From contig CAVFKD010000046.1 in the NCBI GenBank assembly GCA_963623095.1, positions 1 to 7,401 of the forward strand: a DNA stretch of 7,401 nt, given 5' to 3'. Source of the DNA: UBA3210 sp963623095. Its GTDB lineage: Bacteria; Bacillota_I; Bacilli_A; RFN20; CAG-449. A program made the translations under genes and the position numbers. Positions 1-5,388 of the stretch are shown here, one piece after another (within the stretch, counting starts at the first letter, position 1; every line of letters starts with the position of its first letter). The notes beneath the pieces were generated by a model, which saw only the letters and a list, made by a program, of their open reading frames with translations, was not told where the DNA came from and made no database searches.

Positions 1-70
1 AAAGTAGGTCGATGTTATGGATGATATTATAGTCTTAATCTTAATATTATTTATTCTTAAAGAACTTAAC

Positions 71-98
71 AAAAAAGAGAATCGTAACAACGATTCTC
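71..98 (-). terminator. Intrinsic terminator closing the minus-strand gene cluster
   Basis: On the minus strand an 8-bp perfect stem (GAGAATCG / CGATTCTC) with a 6-nt loop is followed directly by six Ts (positions 76 down to 71). Bases 64-70 and 99-105 are also complementary and could lengthen the structure around the T-tract. It lies about 80 nt past the cysE stop codon. The plus strand has no T-tract after the stem, so it works for minus-strand transcription only. Bases 1-70 and 99-177 hold no gene that I can see. Confidence 0.85.
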
Positions 99-177
99 GT
101 TAAGTAACAAAGATTACCAGTCCCTGTTTACATATCTAGTTTATAAAATTTAAAAAAATTTGTCAAACTATTAAATA

Positions 178-936
178 TTAAGCGTTTGATTTATCTTTAA
201 TAATAAGTTTAGGATCACCACATACAACTAATGTGTTACTAGGAATTGATTTGGTTAAGAATACTGCAGAACCGATGGTTACATTATCACCAATTTCAGT
301 ATCTCCACCTAATATATTAGCCCCAGCATACAAAGTAACATAATTACCGATTGTAGGATGTCTTTTATCATTTTTTAAAGCTCTACCTCTTCCTAAAGAT
401 AAAGCACCTAAAGTAACTCCTTGGTACATTTTTACATGATGACCAATAATAGTTGTTTCACCAATAACTATACCCGTTCCATGATCAATAAAGAAATATT
501 CACCAATATTTGCTCCTGGATGGATATCAATACCTGTTCTACTATGAGCTACTTCAGAAATAAAACGAGGAATTAATGGAATATCAATAGAATTTAATAA
601 ATGTGCAATACGATATACCATAATTGCATAAAAGCCAGGATAAGTAACTACAATTTCTTCATAAGATTTACTCGCAGGATCTGATTCATAGAAAAATTCT
701 AAATCTTTTAATAATTTTTCTTTTACTTCATCAATATGAGAATAAAATAATTCTTTTTTCTTAGAATCTTTACAAACTGCGATAGAAAATAATTTTTTAC
801 TATCTTCTAATTTTTCATCGATACTATCGACTTTTGAAAAATAATTTGGAAATAGATAATCTTTAATATCATCTACAAAATCCGATAATAATTGTTTATT
901 AGGTACTTGACTATATTCAATAGGATCTAATTTCAT
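178..936 (-). CDS. cysE: Serine O-acetyltransferase (CysE/EpsC type)
   Basis: This enzyme transfers acetyl from acetyl-CoA to L-serine, giving O-acetylserine, the first committed step of cysteine synthesis in the cytoplasm. The 252-residue protein has a helical N-terminal part (about 1-125) containing the DPAS motif (86-89). A left-handed beta-helix of hexapeptide repeats follows (about 130-242). The SAT active-site signature is clear: DIHPGA with Asp137, then IDHGTG with His152, which align with E. coli Asp143 and His158, and later KRHP (191-194). The loop before KRHP is longer than in E. coli CysE, as in EpsC-type enzymes. The C-terminus is short and ends in Ala. It lacks the terminal Ile that E. 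coli CysE inserts into CysK, so that complex is doubtful here. The ATG is set by AGGAGGG ending 4 nt upstream. The gene is last in the unit, 43 nt after metK, with a terminator hairpin in the gap. No cysK is in the window. Confidence 0.93.
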   Translation of the reverse strand: MKLDPIEYSQVPNKQLLSDFVDDIKDYLFPNYFSKVDSIDEKLEDSKKLFSIAVCKDSKKKELFYSHIDEVKEKLLKDLEFFYESDPASKSYEEIVVTYPGFYAIMVYRIAHLLNSIDIPLIPRFISEVAHSRTGIDIHPGANIGEYFFIDHGTGIVIGETTIIGHHVKMYQGVTLGALSLGRGRALKNDKRHPTIGNYVTLYAGANILGGDTEIGDNVTIGSAVFLTKSIPSNTLVVCGDPKLIIKDKSNA

Positions 937-940
937 AATT

Positions 941-947
941 CCCTCCT
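941..947 (-). promoter_or_regulatory. Strong ribosome binding site of cysE
   Basis: AGGAGGG on the minus strand lies 4 nt before the cysE ATG and fixes the start. It sits only 2-3 nt after the T-tract of the metK terminator, so any transcript that reads through the hairpin is ready for translation almost at once. I see no separate promoter in the 43-nt gap. Confidence 0.8.
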
Positions 948-949
948 AG

Positions 950-974
950 AAAAAAGCCAATCAATTGATTGGCT
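950..974 (-). terminator. Intercistronic intrinsic terminator between metK and cysE
   Basis: A perfect 20-bp palindrome (955-974) folds into an 8-bp stem, AGCCAATC / GATTGGCT, around an AATT loop. On the minus strand it is followed by Ts down to position 950. It begins 6 nt past the metK stop. A partial terminator here would lower cysE expression relative to metK. Strength cannot be judged from sequence alone, because cysE seems to have no promoter of its own and so some read-through is expected. Confidence 0.75.
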
Positions 975-979
975 AAATA

Positions 980-2143
980 TTATTTCATTAATTCTTTAAT
1001 TTGTTCAACTTTATCTAAATATTCCCAAGGGCAATCAACATCTGGTCTACCAAAATGACCATAAGTCGCTAAATCTTGGTATTTAAAACTTGGTTTAGTT
1101 AATGAGAATTTCTTGATGATTGAATTTGGTCTTAAATCAAATAATTCATTAACAATTTCAAGAATCTTTTCTTTTGAAATCTTTTCAGTTCCAAATGTTT
1201 CTACTGCGATAGAAACAGGTTTTGCTTCACCAATCGCATAAGATAATTGAACTTCTACTTTATCCGCGACACCTGCTGCACATAAGTTTTTTGCAACATA
1301 TCTTGCTGCATATGCTGCAGATCTATCAACCTTAGAAGGGTCTTTACCAGAGAAAGCTCCTCCACCATGACGGCCGACACCACCATAAGTATCAACAATA
1401 ATCTTTCTACCAGTTAAACCAGTATCTCCATCAGGTCCTCCAATAACGAAACGGCCTGTTGGATTAATTAATACTTTGAAATCATCATTGAAGCCAAATG
1501 ATCTAATGACTACTTTCATAATCTTTTCAGTAACAAATTTTTTGAATTCATCCATATTAATATCTGGATCATGTTGAATAGACATTAATACTGTATCAAT
1601 CTTTGGGCTACCATTTGTATAATCAATAGTAACTTGTGATTTCATATCAGGACGTGCGCCAACAAATTCACCTTGATGTCTTAATGCTGATGCATATCTA
1701 ACAAGCTTATGAGCGATAACAATCGCTAAAGGCATATAATTTTCTGTTTCATTACATGCGTAACCAAACATAATACCTTGGTCGCCTGCGCCTTGATCTT
1801 CTTCTTTTTCTCTAACAACACCCATATTGATATCAGGAGATTGTTTCTTAATACGATTGATGATTTCACAATTTCTTCCATCAATACCAAGTTCATTAGA
1901 TGTATAACCAATTTTTACCATTACATCACGAGCGATTTTTTCATAATCGACATGAGAAGTTGTAGTAATTTCTCCTCCGATAATTAATAAATTAGTTGTT
2001 GTAAAACATTCGCATGCAACGTGTGCTTTTGGATCTTCTTTTAAGCACGCATCTAAAATAGCATCAGAAATTTGGTCGCATACTTTATCAGGATGGCCTT
2101 CTGAAACTGATTCAGATGTAAATAATATTTTTTGTTCTAACAT
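980..2143 (-). CDS. metK: S-adenosylmethionine synthetase (methionine adenosyltransferase)
   Basis: MetK makes S-adenosylmethionine from methionine and ATP, releasing phosphate and diphosphate. It is a cytoplasmic enzyme, usually tetrameric. The 387 residues match the normal family length (E. coli 384). The family signatures are intact: SESVSEGHPDKVCDQISDA near the N-terminus with His17 and Asp19 of the ATP site, GAGDQG at 118-123, and the P-loop-like GGGAFSGKD at 260-268 followed by KVDRSAAYAARY. The C-terminal GHFGRPD (362-368) is also present. The start is the ATG at 2143, preceded by AAAGGG about 8 nt upstream. It is third in the minus-strand unit, 109 nt after the TSCPD gene, with a long stem-loop but no convincing promoter in that gap. 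The SAM riboswitch about 1.1 kb upstream would give product feedback if the unit is co-transcribed. Confidence 0.97.
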   Translation of the reverse strand: MLEQKILFTSESVSEGHPDKVCDQISDAILDACLKEDPKAHVACECFTTTNLLIIGGEITTTSHVDYEKIARDVMVKIGYTSNELGIDGRNCEIINRIKKQSPDINMGVVREKEEDQGAGDQGIMFGYACNETENYMPLAIVIAHKLVRYASALRHQGEFVGARPDMKSQVTIDYTNGSPKIDTVLMSIQHDPDINMDEFKKFVTEKIMKVVIRSFGFNDDFKVLINPTGRFVIGGPDGDTGLTGRKIIVDTYGGVGRHGGGAFSGKDPSKVDRSAAYAARYVAKNLCAAGVADKVEVQLSYAIGEAKPVSIAVETFGTEKISKEKILEIVNELFDLRPNSIIKKFSLTKPSFKYQDLATYGHFGRPDVDCPWEYLDKVEQIKELMK

Positions 2144-2206
2144 AAATATCCCTTTCTATCTTTAATATCCATAAATAGAGAGAATATTTAGCATATTAAA
2201 GCATTA

Positions 2207-2244
2207 ATGGTTTGCATAATTAATAAGAAATATTAGCAAACCAT
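2207..2244 (-). repeat. Stem-loop in the leader of metK
   Basis: Perfect 9-bp arms, ATGGTTTGC and GCAAACCAT, flank 20 nt that can pair further (TAATA / TATTA). It starts 9 nt after the TSCPD stop and ends 63 nt before metK. No T-tract follows on the minus strand, so an intrinsic terminator is unlikely. It could be an mRNA processing or stabilising structure, or a binding site. It does not resemble the SMK-box (SAM-III) element found before some metK genes. Confidence 0.5.
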
Positions 2245-2252
2245 AATACTTC

Positions 2253-2501
2253 TTATTTTTGTATAGTTTTTAAAGCTTGAGCGATTTGATCAGGACAAGA
2301 TGTTGGTTTCATACCACAAGTAATTCCTTCAAGTCTTTTAATAGCTTCATCAATGTCCATTCCGACAAGTAATGAGCCAATACCTTTTAAATTACCATTG
2401 CATCCACCTGTGACTTTGACACTAACGATTTTGTTATCTTCGTAGTCAATGTCCATTTGTCTAGAACATACACCCTTAGGAGTATAAGTTAAATGTTCCA
2501 T
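2253..2501 (-). CDS. Small TSCPD-domain protein, four conserved cysteines
   Basis: This 82-residue protein matches the standalone TSCPD-domain family (TIGR03905-like). It carries the naming motif TSCPD at 67-71 and a GGCNGNLKGI segment (32-41). The same domain is found at the C-terminus of B12-dependent (class II) ribonucleotide reductase NrdJ. The four cysteines, Cys12, Cys34, Cys62 and Cys69, could bind a metal such as zinc; this is inference from their number and spacing. The standalone family has no established function that I know of. The protein is soluble with no signal peptide. The gene starts 18 nt after the pduL stop, with AAAGGT 9 nt before its ATG, so it is almost certainly co-transcribed with pduL. 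Its place beside pduL and metK does not by itself reveal a role. Confidence 0.85.
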   Translation of the reverse strand: MEHLTYTPKGVCSRQMDIDYEDNKIVSVKVTGGCNGNLKGIGSLLVGMDIDEAIKRLEGITCGMKPTSCPDQIAQALKTIQK

Positions 2502-2519
2502 AAAGATATTACCTTTAGA

Positions 2520-3125
2520 CTATTTAACAATTTCTCCGAATACTTCACCGCTTAATGCACCAGCATTAGCTTCATCTGTATCAATATGCATTGCTAAAGC
2601 ATATGAAGGAGAAACTCTAATAACTGTATCACCAAAGATTACACTTCTACCTGTTTCATTTAAAACTTTAACTGAAACGATATCGCCATTTTTAACGCCG
2701 AAGTTTTCTGCATCTGCAGGAGTCATATGGATATGACGTTTTGCAGCAATGACACCTTCTTTTAATTCTACTTCACCAGCAGGGCCAACTAATTTACAAA
2801 CGCCTGAACCTGCAACATCGCCTGATTCTCTAACAGGAGCGACAACACCTAAAGTTCTTGCATCAGTTAATGATAATTCAACTTGGTCAGCTTTTCTGAC
2901 TGGTCCTAAAATAGAAACGCCTTTTAATCTTGATTCTACTAATTCACCTGTAACTTTGTTTTTCTTATAAGCAACTAAATCAACTTTTTGATTTGATGCG
3001 AATTGTCCAGGTTGAGATAATTCTTTCTTAACAGTTAATTCTGCACCTGTACCGAATAATTTTTCTAATGTTTCTTGTGTTACGTGTACGTGACGTGCAC
3101 TTGTTTCAATAATAAATTTTGCCAT
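2520..3125 (-). CDS. pduL: Phosphate acyltransferase PduL (non-microcompartment type)
   Basis: PduL interconverts acyl-CoA plus phosphate with acyl-phosphate plus CoA. In organisms lacking Pta it serves as the phosphotransacetylase of acetate metabolism. The 201-residue protein has both zinc-binding halves: SARHVHVT (His12, His14) and AKRHIHMTPADA (His131, His133), then SPSYALAMHIDTDEANA with His180. Glu or Asp ligands are plausible but not assigned here. It begins directly with the catalytic fold and has no N-terminal encapsulation helix. With no shell-protein or diol-dehydratase genes nearby, a free cytoplasmic housekeeping enzyme is more likely than a microcompartment one. The ATG at 3125 is preceded by AGAGG 11 nt upstream. 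It is the first gene of the minus-strand unit and the first gene after the SAM riboswitch, and it also has a candidate promoter of its own. Confidence 0.93.
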   Translation of the reverse strand: MAKFIIETSARHVHVTQETLEKLFGTGAELTVKKELSQPGQFASNQKVDLVAYKKNKVTGELVESRLKGVSILGPVRKADQVELSLTDARTLGVVAPVRESGDVAGSGVCKLVGPAGEVELKEGVIAAKRHIHMTPADAENFGVKNGDIVSVKVLNETGRSVIFGDTVIRVSPSYALAMHIDTDEANAGALSGEVFGEIVK

Positions 3126-3148
3126 AATATTTCTAACCTCTTTTTACA

Positions 3149-3168
3149 AAATGCTTATTTAAGCATTT
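3149..3168 (-). promoter_or_regulatory. Palindrome over the predicted pduL start site (possible operator)
   Basis: Perfect 8-bp arms, AAATGCTT and AAGCATTT, with a 4-nt centre. It lies just downstream of the pduL -10 box, and the expected transcription start (about 3165) falls inside it. A protein bound here would block that promoter. In the longer riboswitch transcript it would instead be a hairpin 7 nt before the Shine-Dalgarno. Which of the two matters is unknown. Confidence 0.4.
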
Positions 3169-3171
3169 ATA

Positions 3172-3201
3172 ATTATACTCTTTTAAGGGTTAATTTGTCT
3201 A
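3172..3201 (-). promoter_or_regulatory. Candidate sigma-A promoter of pduL
   Basis: Reading the minus strand: TAGACA (3201-3196), an 18-bp spacer, and a perfect TATAAT (3177-3172). The start would be near 3165, about 40 nt before the pduL ATG. It lies downstream of the riboswitch terminator, so it would drive the cluster independently of SAM. Confidence 0.6.
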
Positions 3202-3275
3202 TACGAAAATTAGAACATCATTAGAAGATAATATTATATCGATATAGTTTTATACCTCCCGCCTACCATTAGAAT

Positions 3276-3299
3276 AAAAAAGCCCATCACATGATGGGC
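3276..3299 (-). terminator. Riboswitch-controlled intrinsic terminator
   Basis: On the minus strand GCCCATC / GATGGGC, a 7-bp GC-rich stem with an ATGT loop, is followed by six Ts (3281-3276). Its 5' arm (CCCATCAT, 3298-3291) is perfectly complementary to ATGATGGG (3321-3314) at the 3' end of the aptamer. The two structures are therefore mutually exclusive. When the aptamer holds ATGATGGG in P1, the terminator can form. Confidence 0.88.
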
Positions 3300-3310
3300 A
3301 TAATATCAAA

Positions 3311-3396
3311 TTACCCATCATTCAGTCATTAGCACCTTGCTATCGCAGGTTGCTGTACGGTCTTAAGGACTGTCCCTCGCGTACTCTATATGGTGT
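3311..3396 (-). promoter_or_regulatory. SAM riboswitch (S-box clan), variant without P4
   Basis: The minus-strand RNA carries the S-box core in the right order: GAGGGA (3378-3373), GCAACC (3353-3348) and AAGGTGCTAA (3338-3329). P2 is GTACG (3384-3380) with CGTAC (3359-3355). P3 is ACCT-GC with GC-A-AGGT, capped by GATA. The P2 loop CAGTC (3372-3368) is perfectly complementary to GACTG (3327-3323), giving the expected pseudoknot. P1 can form between CCATAT (3393-3388) and ATGATGG (3321-3315) with one bulged G. Standard SAM-I has a P4 hairpin between the pseudoknot strand and P1, but here the two are adjacent. That recalls SAM-IV or SAM-I/IV variants (family knowledge from memory). By its layout SAM binding should terminate transcription. 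It precedes pduL-TSCPD-metK-cysE. The SAM-I assignment is strong; the subclass is uncertain. Confidence 0.85.
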
Positions 3397-3400
3397 AATC

Positions 3401-3429
3401 ATAATAATGGTAAATTCGTTAAGTGTCAA
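3401..3429 (-). promoter_or_regulatory. Sigma-A promoter of the SAM riboswitch transcript
   Basis: On the minus strand: a perfect TTGACA (3429-3424), a 17-bp spacer, and TATTAT (3406-3401). The start is expected around 3396-3394, immediately before the P1 strand of the aptamer, so the RNA would begin almost at the riboswitch. This positional fit supports both calls. Confidence 0.85.
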
Positions 3430-3457
3430 GAAATAAATAATATTTTAAATTTTTCTC

Positions 3458-3488
3458 TTGACCTAAAGTTAACTTAAGGTAATAAACT
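3458..3488 (+). promoter_or_regulatory. MerR-type promoter/operator for the ABC exporter genes
   Basis: TTGACC (3458-3463) and TAAACT (3483-3488) are separated by 19 bp, the over-long spacer typical of promoters activated by MerR-family regulators. The dyad ACCTAAAG-TTAA-CTTAAGGT (3461-3480) fills the spacer. It is palindromic except for one symmetric position and its centre is AAGTTAACTT. MerR-family proteins bind such dyads and untwist the DNA. No MerR-family gene is in the window. Multidrug exporters are common MerR-family targets, which fits the genes downstream. Confidence 0.6.
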
Positions 3489-3496
3489 ATAAACAG

Positions 3497-3515
3497 TTAT
3501 AAATGATATTTATAA
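3497..3515. repeat. AT-rich inverted repeat in the exporter leader
   Basis: Perfect 8-bp arms (TTATAAAT / ATTTATAA) with a GAT centre lie 2-20 nt past the expected MerR-type start site and upstream of the second promoter. It may be an operator. However, the sequence is A/T-only except for one base, in very AT-rich DNA, so chance is a real possibility. Confidence 0.3.
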
Positions 3516-3540
3516 TTTTAAATAAAACTTTGTTATTTAT

Positions 3541-3569
3541 TTGAATAAAAACTTTTATTAATCTAGAAT
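3541..3569 (+). promoter_or_regulatory. Second candidate sigma-A promoter for the ABC exporter genes
   Basis: TTGAAT (3541-3546), a 17-bp spacer, and TAGAAT (3564-3569). The start would be near 3576, giving a leader of about 36 nt to the ATG at 3612. The match is good, but the region is AT-rich, so chance matches are more frequent here. Confidence 0.55.
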
Positions 3570-3611
3570 ATATTTATTATTATTTTTTAACTTACGAAAG
3601 GGGATGTTTAT

Positions 3612-5387
3612 ATGCTATTTGGCAAACATGTCAATAAATATTATAAAAAATATTTCTGGTATTTCTTCTTTGGTATAATCGCGGTTATCGCAGTTGATTA
3701 TATTCAATTCTTTATTCCTGAAATAATTGGTCGAATCATTGATGATTTAGAAAATGGCACAGTAACTTATGATTCTTTTCAACCTTTAATTACAAACGTT
3801 TTTTGGATTTTAGTTGTTGGTGTTGGATTATTTGTTGGTAGATTTATTTGGAGAATATGTATCTTTGGTGAATCAAAAAAGATTCAAGCGGATCTCCGTT
3901 ATGAAATGTTTAAAAAGACTGAAATACTTTCTCAACGTTATTATAAAGAAAATAAAACAGGAGCTATTCTATCTTATTTCAGTAACGACTTAGAAACAAT
4001 TGAAGAATCATTTGGTTTTGGAGTTGTTCAATTAATTGACGGTATCTTCTTACTTATTATTTCTTTAGTAAAGATGTTTATTGTTCAACCTATCTTAACT
4101 TCTATTACTCTTATCCCTATTATTGGACTAGGTCTAGTTGCTTACTTTGTAGACAAAATGATGGAAAAAGCTTATGAAAAAAGACAAAAAGCTTATGATG
4201 ATTTATCAGACTTCGCTCAAGAAAATTTTACCGGTATTAGAGTAATTAAAGCATTCGTTAAAGAAAAGAAAGAATTAAAAGCATTTAAAGAAGTCGCAGC
4301 AAGAAATAAAGACACTAACGTTGAATTCGTTAAAAAATCTCAATTGCTTGAAATCCTCTTCAATGTATTTATTTATTCAATTGTTTGTATTTCTTTAGCT
4401 GGTGGTGCTTATTTAGTATATTTATATATTTCTTCAGGTAAAACTCAAGGTATCAGCGTAGGCTCATTAATTACATACTTAGGTTATGTTGATACAATCA
4501 TTTGGCCAGTATTCGCTCTTGCAGGAACTATTAACCTTATGGCAAGAAGTAGAACATCATTAAGAAGAATCTCTTCTTTACTTGATGAACAAGTTGAAAT
4601 CGTTGATGGACAAGTAGTCACTCCTGATCAAATCAAAGGTGAAATTGAATTTAAAAATTTCTCTTTTGCTTATCCTGATGCACCAGAAAAAGAAGTTTTA
4701 AAGAATCTTAATTTTAAAATTAATTCAGGTGAAACAATTGGTATAGTTGGTAAAATTGGTTCAGGTAAATCAACACTAGTCAATATGTTATTTAGATTAT
4801 ACAATGTAAAAGAAAATACTTTATTTATTGATGGATATGATATCATGCATCTTCCTATTAAATATATAAGAGATAATATTGGTTATTGTCCTCAAGATAA
4901 TTTCCTCTTCTCCGATTCAATCAAAAATAATATTGCTTTCTCTAATAGTGAGATCGATTTAGATAAAGTTAAAGATGCGGCAGATTTCTCTTCTGTTTCT
5001 CAAAACATTGAAGAATTCAATGACAAATATGAGACTCTTATTGGTGAAAAAGGTGTTTCTTTATCCGGTGGACAAAAACAAAGAATCTCCATCTCAAGAG
5101 CGATTGTTAAAGATCCTAAAATTTTAATTCTTGATGACTCAGTTTCCGCGGTTGATGTTAAAACTGAAGAAACAATCTTGGATAATATAAATAAAATAAG
5201 AAAAGGTAAAACAACTATCTTAATTGCTTCTAGAGTATCATCGGTCAAAGGATTAGATAAAATTATTGTTATGAATAATGGTGAAGTTGAAGCATTTGGT
5301 TCTAATGATGAATTATTAGTTTCTTCTCCAACTTATAAAAAGATGGTAGAACTTCAAACTTTAGAAAAAGAATTGGAGGGTGAATAA
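3612..5387 (+). CDS. Heterodimeric ABC exporter, subunit with degenerate ATP site
   Basis: This is a 591-residue half-transporter: an exporter-type membrane domain with six predicted helices (about 15-37, 60-84, 137-158, 160-182, 247-272, 282-306), then a nucleotide-binding domain from about 343. Visible motifs are A-loop Tyr354, Walker A GKIGSGKST (380-388), Q-loop Gln428, a canonical LSGGQ (484-488) and Walker B ILILDD (504-509). Asp509 replaces the catalytic Glu and Ser540 replaces the H-loop His (IASRVSS). This marks the degenerate-site partner of a heterodimer, like BmrC, LmrC or TM287. Its intact LSGGQ should complete the active site of the partner encoded next. The ATG at 3612 follows AAAGGGG by 8 nt. 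Function is probably export of drugs, lipids or other hydrophobic compounds; the substrate cannot be read from sequence. A putative MerR-type promoter upstream suggests inducible expression. Confidence 0.93.
   Translation: MLFGKHVNKYYKKYFWYFFFGIIAVIAVDYIQFFIPEIIGRIIDDLENGTVTYDSFQPLITNVFWILVVGVGLFVGRFIWRICIFGESKKIQADLRYEMFKKTEILSQRYYKENKTGAILSYFSNDLETIEESFGFGVVQLIDGIFLLIISLVKMFIVQPILTSITLIPIIGLGLVAYFVDKMMEKAYEKRQKAYDDLSDFAQENFTGIRVIKAFVKEKKELKAFKEVAARNKDTNVEFVKKSQLLEILFNVFIYSIVCISLAGGAYLVYLYISSGKTQGISVGSLITYLGYVDTIIWPVFALAGTINLMARSRTSLRRISSLLDEQVEIVDGQVVTPDQIKGEIEFKNFSFAYPDAPEKEVLKNLNFKINSGETIGIVGKIGSGKSTLVNMLFRLYNVKENTLFIDGYDIMHLPIKYIRDNIGYCPQDNFLFSDSIKNNIAFSNSEIDLDKVKDAADFSSVSQNIEEFNDKYETLIGEKGVSLSGGQKQRISISRAIVKDPKILILDDSVSAVDVKTEETILDNINKIRKGKTTILIASRVSSVKGLDKIIVMNNGEVEAFGSNDELLVSSPTYKKMVELQTLEKELEGE
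5375..5380 (+). promoter_or_regulatory. Ribosome binding site deciding the start of the second ABC gene
   Basis: GGAGGG lies inside the last codons of the first ABC gene, 8 nt before the ATG at 5389. A GTG at 5380 is in frame three codons earlier, but it overlaps this site and has no Shine-Dalgarno of its own. The ATG is therefore the better start. Confidence 0.8.
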
Positions 5388-5388
5388 T

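Noticed and set aside
26..54. TATAAT on the minus strand at 31-26 as a promoter
   Set aside because: No acceptable -35 box lies at 16-18 bp, and no gene is visible downstream before the window edge.
1726..1911. 61-codon ORF on the minus strand inside metK
   Set aside because: It overlaps metK in another frame on the same strand, has low-complexity composition and no ribosome binding site context.
1778..1987. 69-codon ORF on the plus strand opposite metK
   Set aside because: It is antisense to a fully conserved gene, with no recognisable motif or start signal.
2144..2252. SMK-box (SAM-III) or other SAM riboswitch directly before metK
   Set aside because: I find none of the S-box core motifs and no conserved pairing with the metK Shine-Dalgarno, only a simple stem-loop.
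2749..2970. 73-codon ORF on the plus strand opposite pduL
   Set aside because: It is antisense to pduL; its Thr/Ser/Pro-rich composition follows from the codons of the real gene.
3276..3400. T-box leader as an alternative for the central RNA
   Set aside because: No T-box (AGGGTGG-type) sequence or specifier structure is present, while the S-box motifs match in order and spacing.
3511..3516. Perfect TATAAT on the plus strand before the ABC genes
   Set aside because: No TTGACA-like hexamer or TGn extension lies upstream at the right distance; it is probably AT-rich chance.
5000..5248. 82-codon ORF on the minus strand opposite the first ABC gene
   Set aside because: It is antisense to the conserved LSGGQ/Walker B region and shows no protein features of its own.
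5380..5388. GTG at 5380 as start of the second ABC gene
   Set aside because: The GTG overlaps the GGAGGG ribosome binding site that serves the ATG at 5389.
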